Shown: in pieces, positions 1 through 9,116 of the stretch
Position numbering within the stretch: the stretch's first letter is position 1
How the letters are laid out: the number at the start of each line of letters is the position of its first letter
NCBI GenBank assembly: GCA_040880285.1
Contig: JBBDIT010000002.1
Span: forward strand, 1-52,984
Direction of reading: 5' to 3'
From: JANQJA01 sp040880285
Lineage (GTDB): Bacteria > Pseudomonadota > Gammaproteobacteria > Pseudomonadales > Azotimanducaceae
Length of the DNA stretch: 52,984 nucleotides
Position numbers and translations under genes: made by a program
Notes under the pieces: model-generated
Told to the model about the DNA's origin: nothing
The model's input: the letters and a program-made list of their open reading frames with translations, nothing else
Database searches by the model: none

Positions 1-3
1 TTC

Positions 4-31
4 ATTACAGGTTCGTGATTACAGGTTCGTA
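4..31. repeat. 14-bp tandem duplication over the stop codon of the S9 peptidase gene
   Basis: Two adjacent 14-bp units (4-17 and 18-31) differ only at the last base. The stop codon of the minus-strand peptidase gene (19-21) lies in the second unit. The repeat looks like a small slippage duplication and has no visible function. Confidence 0.6.
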
Positions 32-1965
32 ATTATAATGGGTTCGATGGTATCGGCGATTGAAAACCCGAAGATCCGTCCATAAAAGTACAGTTCAAGA
101 TCGAGTGCGCGTTTGATATTTTCGGCCTTGCGAAATCCGTGCTGTTCCCCTTCGAATGGGACGTAGGCATTGGGAATCCCTTTTTTGGTAAGCGCCGCTA
201 CCATCGCTTCGGCCTGGTTGGGTGGCACGACCTTGTCTTCCAGGCCCTGGAAGAAGATCACGGGACACGCCAGTTGGTCAACATGATGGATTGGTGATCG
301 CGCCCGGTAGGTGTCGATTGCGGCCGGCCAGGGGCCGATCATACTGTCCAGGTAGCGGGACTCGAATTTGTGGGTGTCGGCCGCCAGGGCCTCAAGATCT
401 CCAACGCCATAATGGCTTGCGCCGGCACTGAACAAGTTCTCAAAGGTGAGGGCGGCGAGCGTGGTAAAACCGCCGGCGCTGCCACCACGAATGGCGAGGC
501 GACCGGGATCTGCAAGACCGCGATCAACCAGGTGACGTGCCCCATACACTGCGTCCTCGACGTCCACTATGCCCCAGCGACCATTGAGCTTTTGTCGGTA
601 GTTACGGCCGTAACCGGTTGAGCCGCGATAATTGACGTCAAGTACCGCAAAGCCGCGGCTGGTCCAGAATTGTTTGCCCAGACCAAGACCACTTTTGGTT
701 GCTCCGGTCGGTCCACCGTGACACATCACAATGAGCGGTGGTCGCTCGTCCTTCGGCGCCTCAAAATCCTTGTTGGTGGGAGGATAGTAGAATGCATAAG
801 CGGTCTCGCCGTCTGCAGTGGGGAAGTCAATCGCTTCGGGAATCGAATAATAACCAGCATCCAGGTTGAGCGCGCAGCTGGTTTTTATGACGTTATATGC
901 ACCGCTTGCATGGTCGATGTTGATGACCGCACCCAATGTCGTCGGCGATGCCGCTGTCAGCGTACAACCATTGTCATCAAGGCTGATGCCATCTATGTCG
1001 GTAAAAGGTGTTGCAATGTTTGCCAGTTCACCAGTCGCAGGATCGAGGCGCGACAATACACTCTCGTTATTGCGGCTATAGGTACAGATGATCTCATCGG
1101 TTTCTTGCGGGGTACGCCGGAATGCGTAGGTGCTTTGGCCAAATACCCAGTGAGGTACGCCGAACTCGGCTGCCATCTCGCAGACGGGTTCGATGTCGGA
1201 CCTGGCGCGGTACAGGTTCCACCAACCACCACGGTCGGAGATAAAATAAAGTGTGCCGTCGGACGAAAATGACGGTTGTTGAACGGATTCCTCGCGGCCG
1301 CCAGCGATGCGTTCCGGGTCGCCAAGGCTTCCGTCGCCAGTGACCGATGCCAGCATAAGTTCGGTTCCGTCCCAGGGCATATCGGGATGGTTCCAGGTGA
1401 TCCAGGCAAGGTGCCTGCCGTCCGGACTCAAGGTCGGGCTTGAATAAAAATCCTGCCCTTGTGTGAGAAATGTCACCGATCCGGTTTCAATGGATACAGC
1501 GCCAATCAGGTTTTCTGGCTCTGGTTTGTCGCCCGAGTGATCCTCGATTACATAGATGATGCGATGATGCGCCTCATCAACCACGCCGTTTGCAAACCGT
1601 AAATCCGGGCAGTGGGTCAATTGACGGATATTGCAGGCAGCGTCCGCGACATAGACCTGTTGGTCAGCGAAGTTGGAAAAGTAGACACACTCATTGTGCA
1701 CCAGATAGGCGCCACCACCATACTCATGGACACGGGTCCTGGCGTTGAACGGTGCCGGGTTCATATCCACCAAGGTTGCCGTGCCGTCGGCATGAACTTC
1801 TCGCCTCACAATGACCGTGCGACCCCCTTCTTTCGGCCGGCCTTCCGCCCAGTACTGGTAGTCGCCGTCAAAACAGCTGCCACCCAGGCTAATGGTTTCC
1901 CCGACGATAAGGTCAGAGCTGATCGGTGAGCGCCAGGATCCGAACGGTGCTTGTGCTTTATTCAT
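19..1965 (-). CDS. S9 family prolyl oligopeptidase-type serine peptidase
   Basis: A 648-residue peptidase of the S9C (acylaminoacyl peptidase-like) group, expected to cleave short peptides in the cytoplasm, as no signal peptide is seen. The N-terminal two thirds has beta-propeller character with WD-like Asp-box stretches such as SPDGRHLAW. The C-terminal alpha/beta hydrolase domain carries the nucleophile motif GGSAGG with Ser near residue 496, an acid in GLEDKVVPP and a His in GEQHGF, which completes the triad. Length is normal for the family. The ATG overlaps the stop codon of the upstream glutaredoxin-like gene as ATGA, so the two are probably translationally coupled and belong to a minus-strand group with tatD. 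Substrate specificity cannot be read from sequence. Confidence 0.93.
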   Translation of the reverse strand: MNKAQAPFGSWRSPISSDLIVGETISLGGSCFDGDYQYWAEGRPKEGGRTVIVRREVHADGTATLVDMNPAPFNARTRVHEYGGGAYLVHNECVYFSNFADQQVYVADAACNIRQLTHCPDLRFANGVVDEAHHRIIYVIEDHSGDKPEPENLIGAVSIETGSVTFLTQGQDFYSSPTLSPDGRHLAWITWNHPDMPWDGTELMLASVTGDGSLGDPERIAGGREESVQQPSFSSDGTLYFISDRGGWWNLYRARSDIEPVCEMAAEFGVPHWVFGQSTYAFRRTPQETDEIICTYSRNNESVLSRLDPATGELANIATPFTDIDGISLDDNGCTLTAASPTTLGAVINIDHASGAYNVIKTSCALNLDAGYYSIPEAIDFPTADGETAYAFYYPPTNKDFEAPKDERPPLIVMCHGGPTGATKSGLGLGKQFWTSRGFAVLDVNYRGSTGYGRNYRQKLNGRWGIVDVEDAVYGARHLVDRGLADPGRLAIRGGSAGGFTTLAALTFENLFSAGASHYGVGDLEALAADTHKFESRYLDSMIGPWPAAIDTYRARSPIHHVDQLACPVIFFQGLEDKVVPPNQAEAMVAALTKKGIPNAYVPFEGEQHGFRKAENIKRALDLELYFYGRIFGFSIADTIEPIIITNL

Positions 1966-2228
1966 GATGATCTTCCATTGGCCAGAAAGGTTTGCAGGTC
2001 CTGGTAAGTAAACGGCCAGCCCAGTTCTGCCTGCCCATCGTCGAAGCGGATCACCGGAATGCGGACACCATAGGCTGCCATCAGGGACTCCGAATCGCTG
2101 ATCTCAACTTCACAAATCTCAAATTCGTGGCTATCCCCGTGGCTACCCTCCCGGGCCTGCTGTAATAACGCCAGCGCTTGTTCGCATAAGTGACAACCCA
2201 CGGTCGTGTAAAGTTTAATTTTCTGCAT
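1962..2228 (-). CDS. glutaredoxin-like (DUF836-type) thiol-disulfide protein
   Basis: An 88-residue thioredoxin-fold protein beginning MQKIKLYTTVGCHLCEQA. It has a CHLC redox pair near residues 11-14 and a cis-Pro segment RIPVIRF. This matches the small glutaredoxin-like family often annotated DUF836. The open frame extends further upstream to 2405, but that part overlaps tatD antiparallel to nothing useful and encodes no family sequence. The ATG at 2228 gives the canonical family start and overlaps the end of tatD by 14 bases. The stop overlaps the start of the S9 peptidase gene. The cellular partner is not known from the sequence. Confidence 0.85.
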   Translation of the reverse strand: MQKIKLYTTVGCHLCEQALALLQQAREGSHGDSHEFEICEVEISDSESLMAAYGVRIPVIRFDDGQAELGWPFTYQDLQTFLANGRSS

Positions 2229-3024
2229 GAATTTGCGGCAGGTCGAAAAATTGACGGGCATTGTTGGTGGTGGAAGCCGCCACCTCATCATAGGGCCTAC
2301 CAAGGACATCGGCGATAAAGCGGCAGATCCAGGGCAGGTATTGTGGCTCGTTGCGCCTGGTTTTGGGCCGTGGCTGCACATTGCGCGGCATAAGATAAGG
2401 GGCATCGGTTTCGAGCATAAGCCGATCCGCCGGAATGTCCCTGATAAGGGGCGTCAAGTGTGTGCCCCTGCGTTCATCACACACCCAACCCGTCAGGCCG
2501 ATGTAGCAATCAAGGTCCAGATACGCGTGCAACGCATCGGCTTCCCCGGTAAAGCAGTGCACCACCAGCTTACCGAGTTGGTCACGGTAGGACTGGAGCA
2601 CCTCGGCAAAAGCAGGATAAGCGTCGCGTTCATGCAGGAACATGGGAAGGCCTGTCTCGATTGCCAATTCAATGTGGGCTTCAAATGAGGCGATCTGGTC
2701 GGCGCGTGGTGAGAAATTGCGAAAGAAATCGAGGCCGGTTTCTCCGACAGCCTTGACTTCCGCTGACGCCAGCAGCTCCCCTAGCATCGACATCACCGCC
2801 GGCGTTGTATCGCTTGCATGGTGAGGATGGATGCCAGCGGTTGCGTAAAGAAAACCGGGGTATTTTCTCGCAAGCCGGCAGGCTGAATCACTGCCTTGTT
2901 GACTTGCACCGGTGACGATCATCTGGACGATTCCCTGATGGCGCGTACGTGCGAGAACGTCATCAAAGTCGTCGCTAAAAGTGTCGTGCGTCAGGTTCGC
3001 GCCGATATCAATAAGACTATTCAT
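2215..3024 (-). CDS. tatD: TatD family metal-dependent hydrolase / 3'-5' exodeoxyribonuclease
   Basis: A 269-residue TIM-barrel metallohydrolase. In E. coli TatD is a Mg-dependent 3'-5' exonuclease linked to DNA repair and quality control. Recognisable TatD blocks are the N-terminal MNSLIDIGANL, AGIHPHH, GETGLDFFRNFS, LVVHCFTGE, GLTGWVCDERRG and LETDAPYL, carrying metal-ligand His, Glu and Asp residues. GWVCDERRG and RNFS fit TatD itself better than the YcfH or YjjV paralogues. The open frame reaches 3102, but the ATG at 3024 matches the family start. The gene lies downstream of slt and overlaps the glutaredoxin-like gene at its 3' end. Confidence 0.93.
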   Translation of the reverse strand: MNSLIDIGANLTHDTFSDDFDDVLARTRHQGIVQMIVTGASQQGSDSACRLARKYPGFLYATAGIHPHHASDTTPAVMSMLGELLASAEVKAVGETGLDFFRNFSPRADQIASFEAHIELAIETGLPMFLHERDAYPAFAEVLQSYRDQLGKLVVHCFTGEADALHAYLDLDCYIGLTGWVCDERRGTHLTPLIRDIPADRLMLETDAPYLMPRNVQPRPKTRRNEPQYLPWICRFIADVLGRPYDEVAASTTNNARQFFDLPQIHAEN

Positions 3025-3103
3025 GAGAGCTGTCGATGGAAACGGTTGATAGAACGAAGGGACTTGCCTGTGCTGATTGACGCGCAAGTATAACAGAGAC
3101 ACA

Positions 3104-5068
3104 TTAATTCAAAATGGTGACCTGCTGGTTGGAGAAATCGCGGAGTTCGTGGGCATAGATCATCGGATGGTTCTGTGACAAACGCCGTGCATAGATTGCC
3201 GAGAATATGAGTACATTCTGGACATAGCCACGAGTTTCCACGAACGGGATGGTTTCAATCCAGACATCGAATGGCAGCGTGGGATCGAGCCAGGTCTCAA
3301 CCCTGGCCGGGCCGGCATTGTAGGCAGCCGAGGCGAGTATCCTGTTGTTATTGAATTGCCGCAGCATACGCCCGAGGTAGGCAGAACCGAGGTGAATGTT
3401 CAGTACAGGATCCGTGAGGTCGCTCGTTGCATTCAGTGGCACTCCATGCCAGCCGGCGGTCAGGCGCGCAGTGGCAGGCATGAGCTGCATGATACCCATT
3501 GCGCCGGAACGGGATCGCGCATCCGGCATAAACGCGCTTTCCTGGCGTGCGACAGCAAAGCTCCAGTGCAAGGGGATATCCCAGCTGCGTGCGTTGCTGA
3601 CAAAGCTGTCCTGGTAGGCCAGCGGGAATCGAACGGCAAGGTCATCCCATGCACCGGCGTCGATCATGGCGCGAATGGCCTGGCGATACCAACCCCACTT
3701 TTGCGCGACCCGCGCGGCGGTCTGGAGTTCAAAATCGGAAAAATCACGGGTGGCAAGATTCCACTCGCGCCGCCCCCGATGGCGTTCCCCAAGGGTAAAC
3801 AGCTCAAGTGCCCGCTGCAGCCCGGCGTTGTTCTCAACGCCAAGTATTTCGGTGTGAGTGATCGTCTGGGGCGTATCTTCAAACTGGTAGTCCTGGCCGA
3901 GGATGTCGGCAGCCAGGAATCCATAGAAGTCCCTGGTGGCGGCGAGCTCGCGCAGCAGTGCCTGTGAGGTGGCCTGGTCATCGGCATTGCCTGAGCCGGC
4001 CAGGACCCGCGCTTTCCAGTACCGCCAGCGCGGCGACTCTTGCGCTTCCACCGGCAGGACATTGATCAGCACCAGCACGTTGCTCCAGTCCAGCTGCCTG
4101 AGTGCCAGCCGGATTCTTGCTTCTGTCAGGTCCGGCAGTTCCTTAAGGATCACCGGAATGGAACCCAGCAAATTATCCGGGTCACTATCGAGCGCAAGGC
4201 GCACGCCGACATGGGACCAGGTATCGGCACGCTCCGCTTCGGTAAACGAGTGTGTGGCCTCATAGGCCTGCAGCGCTTTGAATGCAGCACTCGGGTCACG
4301 GCTCGCAAGCCGTTTTATGCCATAGATGATGAGGTCGCGAGTCCTGTCATCATCTACTAAAAAGCGATTGTGCTGGCGTACATAATTCGGGTTCTGTTGC
4401 ACCAGCTTGAAGTTGTTTGCGAGTCCCTTGTCCGCATCGGCAACATAGCGGGTCAGGTAATCGGCAAGCGACGTTTTACCGGCTTTAAGGGCAAGGGCAT
4501 AACGCTGCCAGGCAGCATTGGTATCCAGTTGGCCCGCGTCTCGCCAGACTTTGAAAATGGCGTCACACTCGTCCGGCTGGGACCGATCAACCAGCCAGAG
4601 GTTCCTTGCCGCGGCGAAAGCCTCGGCTTTGAGATCCCGCCGGTACAGGGCGTAGGCGTAGGAGCAGGCGTTGCGTTCGCCGGTTAATCCATCGTGGTAA
4701 TAGTCGACCACGTTGGACCAGTTATTTTGCCTGGCTTGCACGAATATCCAGTTTTCCAGCAACTGGTCGGCAAGGGGTGTGTGTGAATACTGCGCTATAA
4801 AGGACTGAATATCACCCGGTGACTGTCGTGCGATATGGTAGATCTTTTCGGTGTATTCGATATACGGGTAGAGCGGATAGTCCACCAGCGAATTCTTGAT
4901 CTCCTTCACCCGGGCTTTCTGGCGTCCGGCTTTAATGAGTTCTATTGCTTCCTGGTAGAGTGCGCGTTGCTCATAGCGTGATAGACCCGTTTGACTGGTG
5001 GCGGAGAAACCGGCCAGGCATGACAGGCTCGCAAGGTACAGCAAGATCGCGAGGCCCAATCCACGCAC
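3104..5068 (-). CDS. slt: soluble lytic murein transglycosylase (Slt70 type)
   Basis: A 654-residue periplasmic muramidase-like enzyme that cleaves the MurNAc-GlcNAc bond of peptidoglycan and leaves 1,6-anhydro ends. It has an N-terminal signal peptide (hydrophobic GLGLAILLYLASLSCLAG) and a long alpha-helical superhelical U/L domain. The C-terminal SLT domain carries the catalytic Glu in VARQESAF, then GAMGIMQLMPATA and SAAYNAGPARV. The length is close to E. coli Slt. The start is GTG at 5068, preceded by a strong AGGAGG (reverse of 5077-5082) about 8 bases upstream that overlaps the stop codon of the universal stress gene. This supports cotranscription. Confidence 0.94.
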   Translation of the reverse strand: MRGLGLAILLYLASLSCLAGFSATSQTGLSRYEQRALYQEAIELIKAGRQKARVKEIKNSLVDYPLYPYIEYTEKIYHIARQSPGDIQSFIAQYSHTPLADQLLENWIFVQARQNNWSNVVDYYHDGLTGERNACSYAYALYRRDLKAEAFAAARNLWLVDRSQPDECDAIFKVWRDAGQLDTNAAWQRYALALKAGKTSLADYLTRYVADADKGLANNFKLVQQNPNYVRQHNRFLVDDDRTRDLIIYGIKRLASRDPSAAFKALQAYEATHSFTEAERADTWSHVGVRLALDSDPDNLLGSIPVILKELPDLTEARIRLALRQLDWSNVLVLINVLPVEAQESPRWRYWKARVLAGSGNADDQATSQALLRELAATRDFYGFLAADILGQDYQFEDTPQTITHTEILGVENNAGLQRALELFTLGERHRGRREWNLATRDFSDFELQTAARVAQKWGWYRQAIRAMIDAGAWDDLAVRFPLAYQDSFVSNARSWDIPLHWSFAVARQESAFMPDARSRSGAMGIMQLMPATARLTAGWHGVPLNATSDLTDPVLNIHLGSAYLGRMLRQFNNNRILASAAYNAGPARVETWLDPTLPFDVWIETIPFVETRGYVQNVLIFSAIYARRLSQNHPMIYAHELRDFSNQQVTILN

Positions 5069-5080
5069 TGGCTAATCCTC

Positions 5081-5509
5081 CTAGACTCGCACCGCGAGCA
5101 CGTCGCAAGGTGCGCCGTGAAGCACACCGTTTGCCGTCGAACCGAGTAGTAGCGCAAGACCGTGGCGGCCATGACTTCCGACGACGATCAGGTCGGCGCC
5201 GATTTCGTTGGCGAGTGTATGTATTTCGGATTCAGGCCGCCCGAATATCAGATATTGATCGTCGGCACCCACGCCAAGCCGGGCGGCGAATTCACCCAGA
5301 TGGGTCTTTGCAGTTTCCTGAATCTGTTCCTGGATGGTAGACAGGTCCATAGGGATATCGCCACCATAGGCGAGGCTCAGTGGCTCGATGACGTGCAAGC
5401 AGCTGAGCTTTGCTGAAAATGCCCGTGACAAGGCACACGCACGTTTGGCAACCTGGTTGGATTCCTCGGTCAGGTCTACGCCCACCAATATGTGCTTGTA
5501 CTCTTGCAT
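5081..5509 (-). CDS. universal stress protein UspA family
   Basis: A 142-residue single-domain Usp-fold protein starting MQEYKHILVGVDLTEES. The nucleotide-binding signature GSHGRHGLALLLGSTA (G-2X-G-9X-G-S/T) near the C-terminus suggests an ATP-binding member. The length is normal for UspA. It is the first gene of a minus-strand run and sits 12 bases from slt. Upstream on the minus strand there is a plausible promoter (see 5536-5564). Its role in this organism is unknown; in the family such proteins are induced on growth arrest and stress. Confidence 0.92.
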   Translation of the reverse strand: MQEYKHILVGVDLTEESNQVAKRACALSRAFSAKLSCLHVIEPLSLAYGGDIPMDLSTIQEQIQETAKTHLGEFAARLGVGADDQYLIFGRPESEIHTLANEIGADLIVVGSHGRHGLALLLGSTANGVLHGAPCDVLAVRV

Positions 5510-5535
5510 GGCCCACCTCGTACGGATTCAGGTTA

Positions 5536-5564
5536 TTATTGTTATTGACCAATGTTCGTGCAAA
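5536..5564 (-). promoter_or_regulatory. candidate promoter for the universal stress gene
   Basis: On the minus strand a TTGCAC-like -35 is followed by 17 bases and AATAAT, ending about 30 bases before the usp start codon. The -10 matches at 5 of 6 positions and the -35 at 3 of 6. This is a weak, position-based inference. Confidence 0.3.
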
Positions 5565-5673
5565 TGTACACACATCTTATAGGTAGCTCAATCAAATCAG
5601 AACGCTTACCTGCATCCCCGGTAGAAGAGCTGCGGTATAAACCCGGCGAATCTTCAGTTTTGACGGAATAGAC

Positions 5674-6234
5674 ATGGCTTATCTGGCAATTGCAGTCATC
5701 CTGCTGGTGATTATTGCACCGATCCTTGCAATCCTGCCCTCGAAACGCCAGAAAGAACAAATGTTCCTCCGCAAAAAGGCAATGGCAGACGGTTTTAGCG
5801 TGGAACTGACCCGCATCGACGATCCCGATCCTGATCCCGAAAAGTATTTGTCCAATACCGGCAAACCATTAGAGCGCGTCATGAGTGTCGCCGCCTACCG
5901 GTTTCCGAGACGCAAACCCCCGGATTGGCGCCGGTTACCGAACATCAACTGGGCGCTGGTGCGCCGCCGAAATGCAGTTGGACAGGGCCTGCCGGCGAAC
6001 TGGGTATGGGATGAGCCCCCGCCAGGGGAAATGTCCAGGGAACTTAGGGCATATATCGCTGGCAGTCTACAGAAATTGCCTGACGACGTCGTTAGGGTAG
6101 ATGAATCAAAGTATGTCATTTCCGTGTACTGGACAGAGCGTGGTGGTGAAGTTGGCGTCGCCGCCATCATCACATTTGTAAAGGCCTGCGCTGAAATTTC
6201 ACCATTTGATCCGCGCCTTTTCAACGACAAGTAA
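5674..6234 (+). CDS. conserved hypothetical membrane-anchored protein
   Basis: A 186-residue protein whose family I do not recognise. It has one N-terminal membrane segment (about residues 2-20, AYLAIAVILLVIIAPILAI), followed by a basic KRQKEQ stop-transfer and a soluble, probably cytoplasmic, domain. The soluble part has an acidic DDPDPDPEK stretch and a Trp- and Pro-rich middle (PPDWRRLPNINW, WVWDEPPP). The ATG at 5674 has only a weak GGA upstream. It stands alone between the divergent usp gene and topA. Codon use resembles its neighbours, so there is no sign of recent transfer. Confidence 0.7.
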   Translation: MAYLAIAVILLVIIAPILAILPSKRQKEQMFLRKKAMADGFSVELTRIDDPDPDPEKYLSNTGKPLERVMSVAAYRFPRRKPPDWRRLPNINWALVRRRNAVGQGLPANWVWDEPPPGEMSRELRAYIAGSLQKLPDDVVRVDESKYVISVYWTERGGEVGVAAIITFVKACAEISPFDPRLFNDK

Positions 6235-6268
6235 AAAGCAGGTTTTGTACCGTTCATTTGACGTGGTG

Positions 6269-6297
6269 TTGACAAACGGGTCACTTTTGCCTTTAAG
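6269..6297 (+). promoter_or_regulatory. candidate sigma-70 promoter of topA
   Basis: A perfect TTGACA (6269-6274) is followed by a 17-base spacer and TTTAAG (6292-6297, 4 of 6 matches). Transcription from here would give a leader of about 130 bases that contains the 15-bp tandem repeats. Confidence 0.5.
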
Positions 6298-6365
6298 CTA
6301 AAAAAGGAAGCAGGGAAGCGGAAGTTGACGCGGTTCATTATTCCCTCTATAAATGTCGCCCCTTT

Positions 6366-6410
6366 TTCGGGTGATTCGGGTTCGGGTGATTCGGGTTCGG
6401 GTGATTCGGG
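6366..6410 (+). repeat. three perfect 15-bp tandem repeats in the topA leader
   Basis: The unit TTCGGGTGATTCGGG occurs three times without mismatch (6366-6380, 6381-6395, 6396-6410), ending 26 bases before the topA start codon. Each unit itself contains a doubled TTCGGG. The array lies between the proposed promoter and the start codon. Confidence 0.9.
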
Positions 6411-6436
6411 CAGAATTTTCAAGAGAAGTATTTGAT

Positions 6437-9103
6437 ATGGGTAAATCGTTGGTCATCGTCGAGTCGCCGGCCAAGGCAAAGACGATTAACAAGTATCTCG
6501 GAAACGACTTCATCGTGAAGTCGAGCGTGGGTCATATCCGAGATCTGCCCACCAGTGGAAGCGCCAGGCCCGATCCAAAGGCTCGCGCGAAAGAAGCAGC
6601 CAAGACCAGGAAGATGGATCCGGACAAAAAAGAAGCCTATAAAAAAGAGAAAGCCAAAAAGCAGCTGATTGCTCGCATGGGGATTGATCCCGGGCAGGAC
6701 TGGGAAGCTCACTACGAAATTCTCCCAGGCAAGGAAAAAGTGGTTGCGGAGTTGCGCAAGCTGGCGAAGGATGCGGACGAAATTTATCTCGCGACTGACC
6801 TTGATCGTGAGGGAGAAGCCATTGCCTGGCATTTGCGTGAAGCGATTGGTGGTGACACCAGCCGCTACCGCCGGGTAGTGTTCAATGAGATTACCAAAAA
6901 AGCGATCGACGAGGCTTTCTCCGATCCGGGCGAAATCAATGTGGCGCGGGTGAACGCGCAGCAGGCAAGACGATTTCTCGATCGCGTTGTCGGATTTATG
7001 GTCTCGCCGCTCCTGTGGGCCAAGATTGCCCGGGGTCTTTCCGCCGGCCGGGTACAATCGGTTGCTGTACGATTGATTGTCGAGCGCGAGCGAGAGATAC
7101 GAGCGTTTATTCCCGAAGAGTACTGGGAAGTGTACGCCAACCTTGCACAAGCTGAAGACGCAAAGACGGATGATGCGGTCAAGTTCCAGGTAGTCAAAGA
7201 GGCGGGTTCAAGTTTCCGTCCCAATAGTGAAGCGCAGACTAACGACGCGCTATCGAAATTGAACAAGGCGACATTCACGGTCAAGAGTCGCGAAGACAAA
7301 CCAACCAAAACACGGCCGACCGCCCCCTACATCACGTCCACGTTGCAACAGGCGGCAAGCACCCGTCTCGGATTCGGGGTTAAAAAGACCATGATGCTGG
7401 CGCAACGACTCTATGAAGCCGGTTATATCACCTATATGCGTACCGACTCGACCAACCTGAGTCAGGATGCGGTTAACGCTTGTCGTGATCTGATCAAAAA
7501 GAATTATGGTGAAAAATACCTGCTGGATTCACCGCGAGTCTATTCCAGTAAAGAAGGCGCCCAGGAGGCACACGAAGCGATTCGCCCGTCAGATGTGAGC
7601 GTGCGCAATGTGAGCGGTACCGGTATTGACCGGGATGCAGAGCGATTATACGAGTTGATCTGGCGACAGTTTGTTGCCTGTCAGATGCCGGACGCTGAGT
7701 ACACGAGTACCACGGTCCTGGTGGAAGCCGATGATATGGAATTGCGTGTGCGGGGTAGAATCCTCCGGTTTGACGGTTATACAAAAGTGCAACCGCCTGC
7801 GAGCCGAAAGGAAGATGAGACGCCGTTACCGGAATTTTCAGTTGGTCAGGTACTGAACCTGATTGAGCTCTTGCCGACTCAACATTTCACCAAGCCGCCG
7901 CCACGATATGGTGAAGCGAGTCTGGTGCGGGAACTGGAGAAACGCGGTATCGGTCGGCCTTCAACCTATGCATCCATCATCACTACCATTCAGGATCGTG
8001 GCTACGTTACGCTGCGTAACAAACGATTTTATGCCGAAAAGATCGGTGATGTGGTGACCAATCGCCTGGTGGAAAGCTTTGATGGTCTGCTCGATTACGG
8101 ATTTACCGCAGAGCTTGAAGAGTCACTGGATCTGGTATCCGACGGCAAGGTGGAATGGAAGAAACTGCTGGATGAATTTTACAAGGATTTTGAGGCCAGG
8201 CTCGAGAAGGCGAGTGGCGACGACGGTATGCGTGCCAACGATCCCACCATGACTGATATCGAATGCCCCAGGTGCGGGCGACCCATGCAGATTCGTACTG
8301 CCAGCACCGGTGTCTTTCTCGGTTGTTCGGGCTATGCGCTACCACCGAAGGAAAGATGCAAGAGTACTATCAACCTGATTTCCGGTGATGAAGTAGTCAG
8401 TGCCAATGACGATGATGAGGAAGCCGAATCTCGCCTGTTGCGCAAAAAACACCGTTGCCCCAAGTGCAAGACGGCGATGGAAAGTTACCTGATCGATAAA
8501 GATCGCAAACTCCATATTTGTGGTAACAATCCGGACTGTGACGGCTTTGAAGTGGAGCATGGCGAGTTCAAGATCAAAGGTTACGATGGTCCGATCATCG
8601 AATGCGACAAGTGTGGTGCCGACATGCAGTTGAAAACCGGTCGGTTTGGCAAGTATATGGGTTGTACCAACGAAGACTGCAAGAATACCCGCAAGCTGTT
8701 ACGCAATGGTGAGGTTGCACCGCCTAAAATGGATCCGGTTCCGATGCCGGAACTGGCCTGCCAGAAGGTGGACGACACCTACGTGCTGCGCGATGGTGCC
8801 GCAGGCATATTCCTTGCTGCTTCACAATTCCCAAAAAACCGGGAGACGAGGGCGCCTTATGTAGATGAACTTTTGCCGCACCAGAATGAAATTGATCCCA
8901 AATACGCATTCCTGATGCGTGCACCGGCCCGGGATTCGGAGGGTCGCCGCACCGTCGTCAAATTTGCTCGCAAGACCAAAGAGCACTACGTCACTTCTGA
9001 AAATGAGGACGGCAAACCATCGGGCTGGCGCGCTGACTATGTCGACGGTTCGTGGGTTAAACACGAAACCGCCGGTAAAAAGAAGAAGGCAGCTGGCGGC
9101 TAG
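6437..9103 (+). CDS. topA: DNA topoisomerase I (type IA)
   Basis: An 888-residue type IA topoisomerase that relaxes negative supercoils by single-strand passage. The TOPRIM domain opens with SLVIVESPAKAKTI and carries the acidic triad region TDLDREGEA. The catalytic tyrosine is in ITYMRTDS, near residue 333. Three C-terminal four-Cys zinc ribbons are visible (CPRCGRPM...C...C, CPKCKTAM..., CDKCGADM...CTNEDC), followed by a C-terminal domain with a Lys-rich tail. E. coli TopA is 865 residues. An in-frame ORF extends upstream to 6353 through the tandem repeats, but the ATG at 6437 matches the conserved MGKSLVIVE start and is used here. Convergent with lexA, 13 bases apart. Confidence 0.96.
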   Translation: MGKSLVIVESPAKAKTINKYLGNDFIVKSSVGHIRDLPTSGSARPDPKARAKEAAKTRKMDPDKKEAYKKEKAKKQLIARMGIDPGQDWEAHYEILPGKEKVVAELRKLAKDADEIYLATDLDREGEAIAWHLREAIGGDTSRYRRVVFNEITKKAIDEAFSDPGEINVARVNAQQARRFLDRVVGFMVSPLLWAKIARGLSAGRVQSVAVRLIVEREREIRAFIPEEYWEVYANLAQAEDAKTDDAVKFQVVKEAGSSFRPNSEAQTNDALSKLNKATFTVKSREDKPTKTRPTAPYITSTLQQAASTRLGFGVKKTMMLAQRLYEAGYITYMRTDSTNLSQDAVNACRDLIKKNYGEKYLLDSPRVYSSKEGAQEAHEAIRPSDVSVRNVSGTGIDRDAERLYELIWRQFVACQMPDAEYTSTTVLVEADDMELRVRGRILRFDGYTKVQPPASRKEDETPLPEFSVGQVLNLIELLPTQHFTKPPPRYGEASLVRELEKRGIGRPSTYASIITTIQDRGYVTLRNKRFYAEKIGDVVTNRLVESFDGLLDYGFTAELEESLDLVSDGKVEWKKLLDEFYKDFEARLEKASGDDGMRANDPTMTDIECPRCGRPMQIRTASTGVFLGCSGYALPPKERCKSTINLISGDEVVSANDDDEEAESRLLRKKHRCPKCKTAMESYLIDKDRKLHICGNNPDCDGFEVEHGEFKIKGYDGPIIECDKCGADMQLKTGRFGKYMGCTNEDCKNTRKLLRNGEVAPPKMDPVPMPELACQKVDDTYVLRDGAAGIFLAASQFPKNRETRAPYVDELLPHQNEIDPKYAFLMRAPARDSEGRRTVVKFARKTKEHYVTSENEDGKPSGWRADYVDGSWVKHETAGKKKKAAGG

Positions 9104-9116
9104 CCTGGTATCTGTC

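Noticed and set aside
670..1272. 200-residue plus-strand open frame
   Set aside because: It lies antisense inside the S9 peptidase, has no recognisable domain and is Cys/Arg-rich in the manner of a shadow frame.
3356..3967. 203-residue plus-strand open frame
   Set aside because: Antisense to the slt catalytic region, which is strongly supported on the other strand.
6419..7150. 243-residue minus-strand open frame
   Set aside because: Antisense to the topA TOPRIM domain, with no family resemblance.
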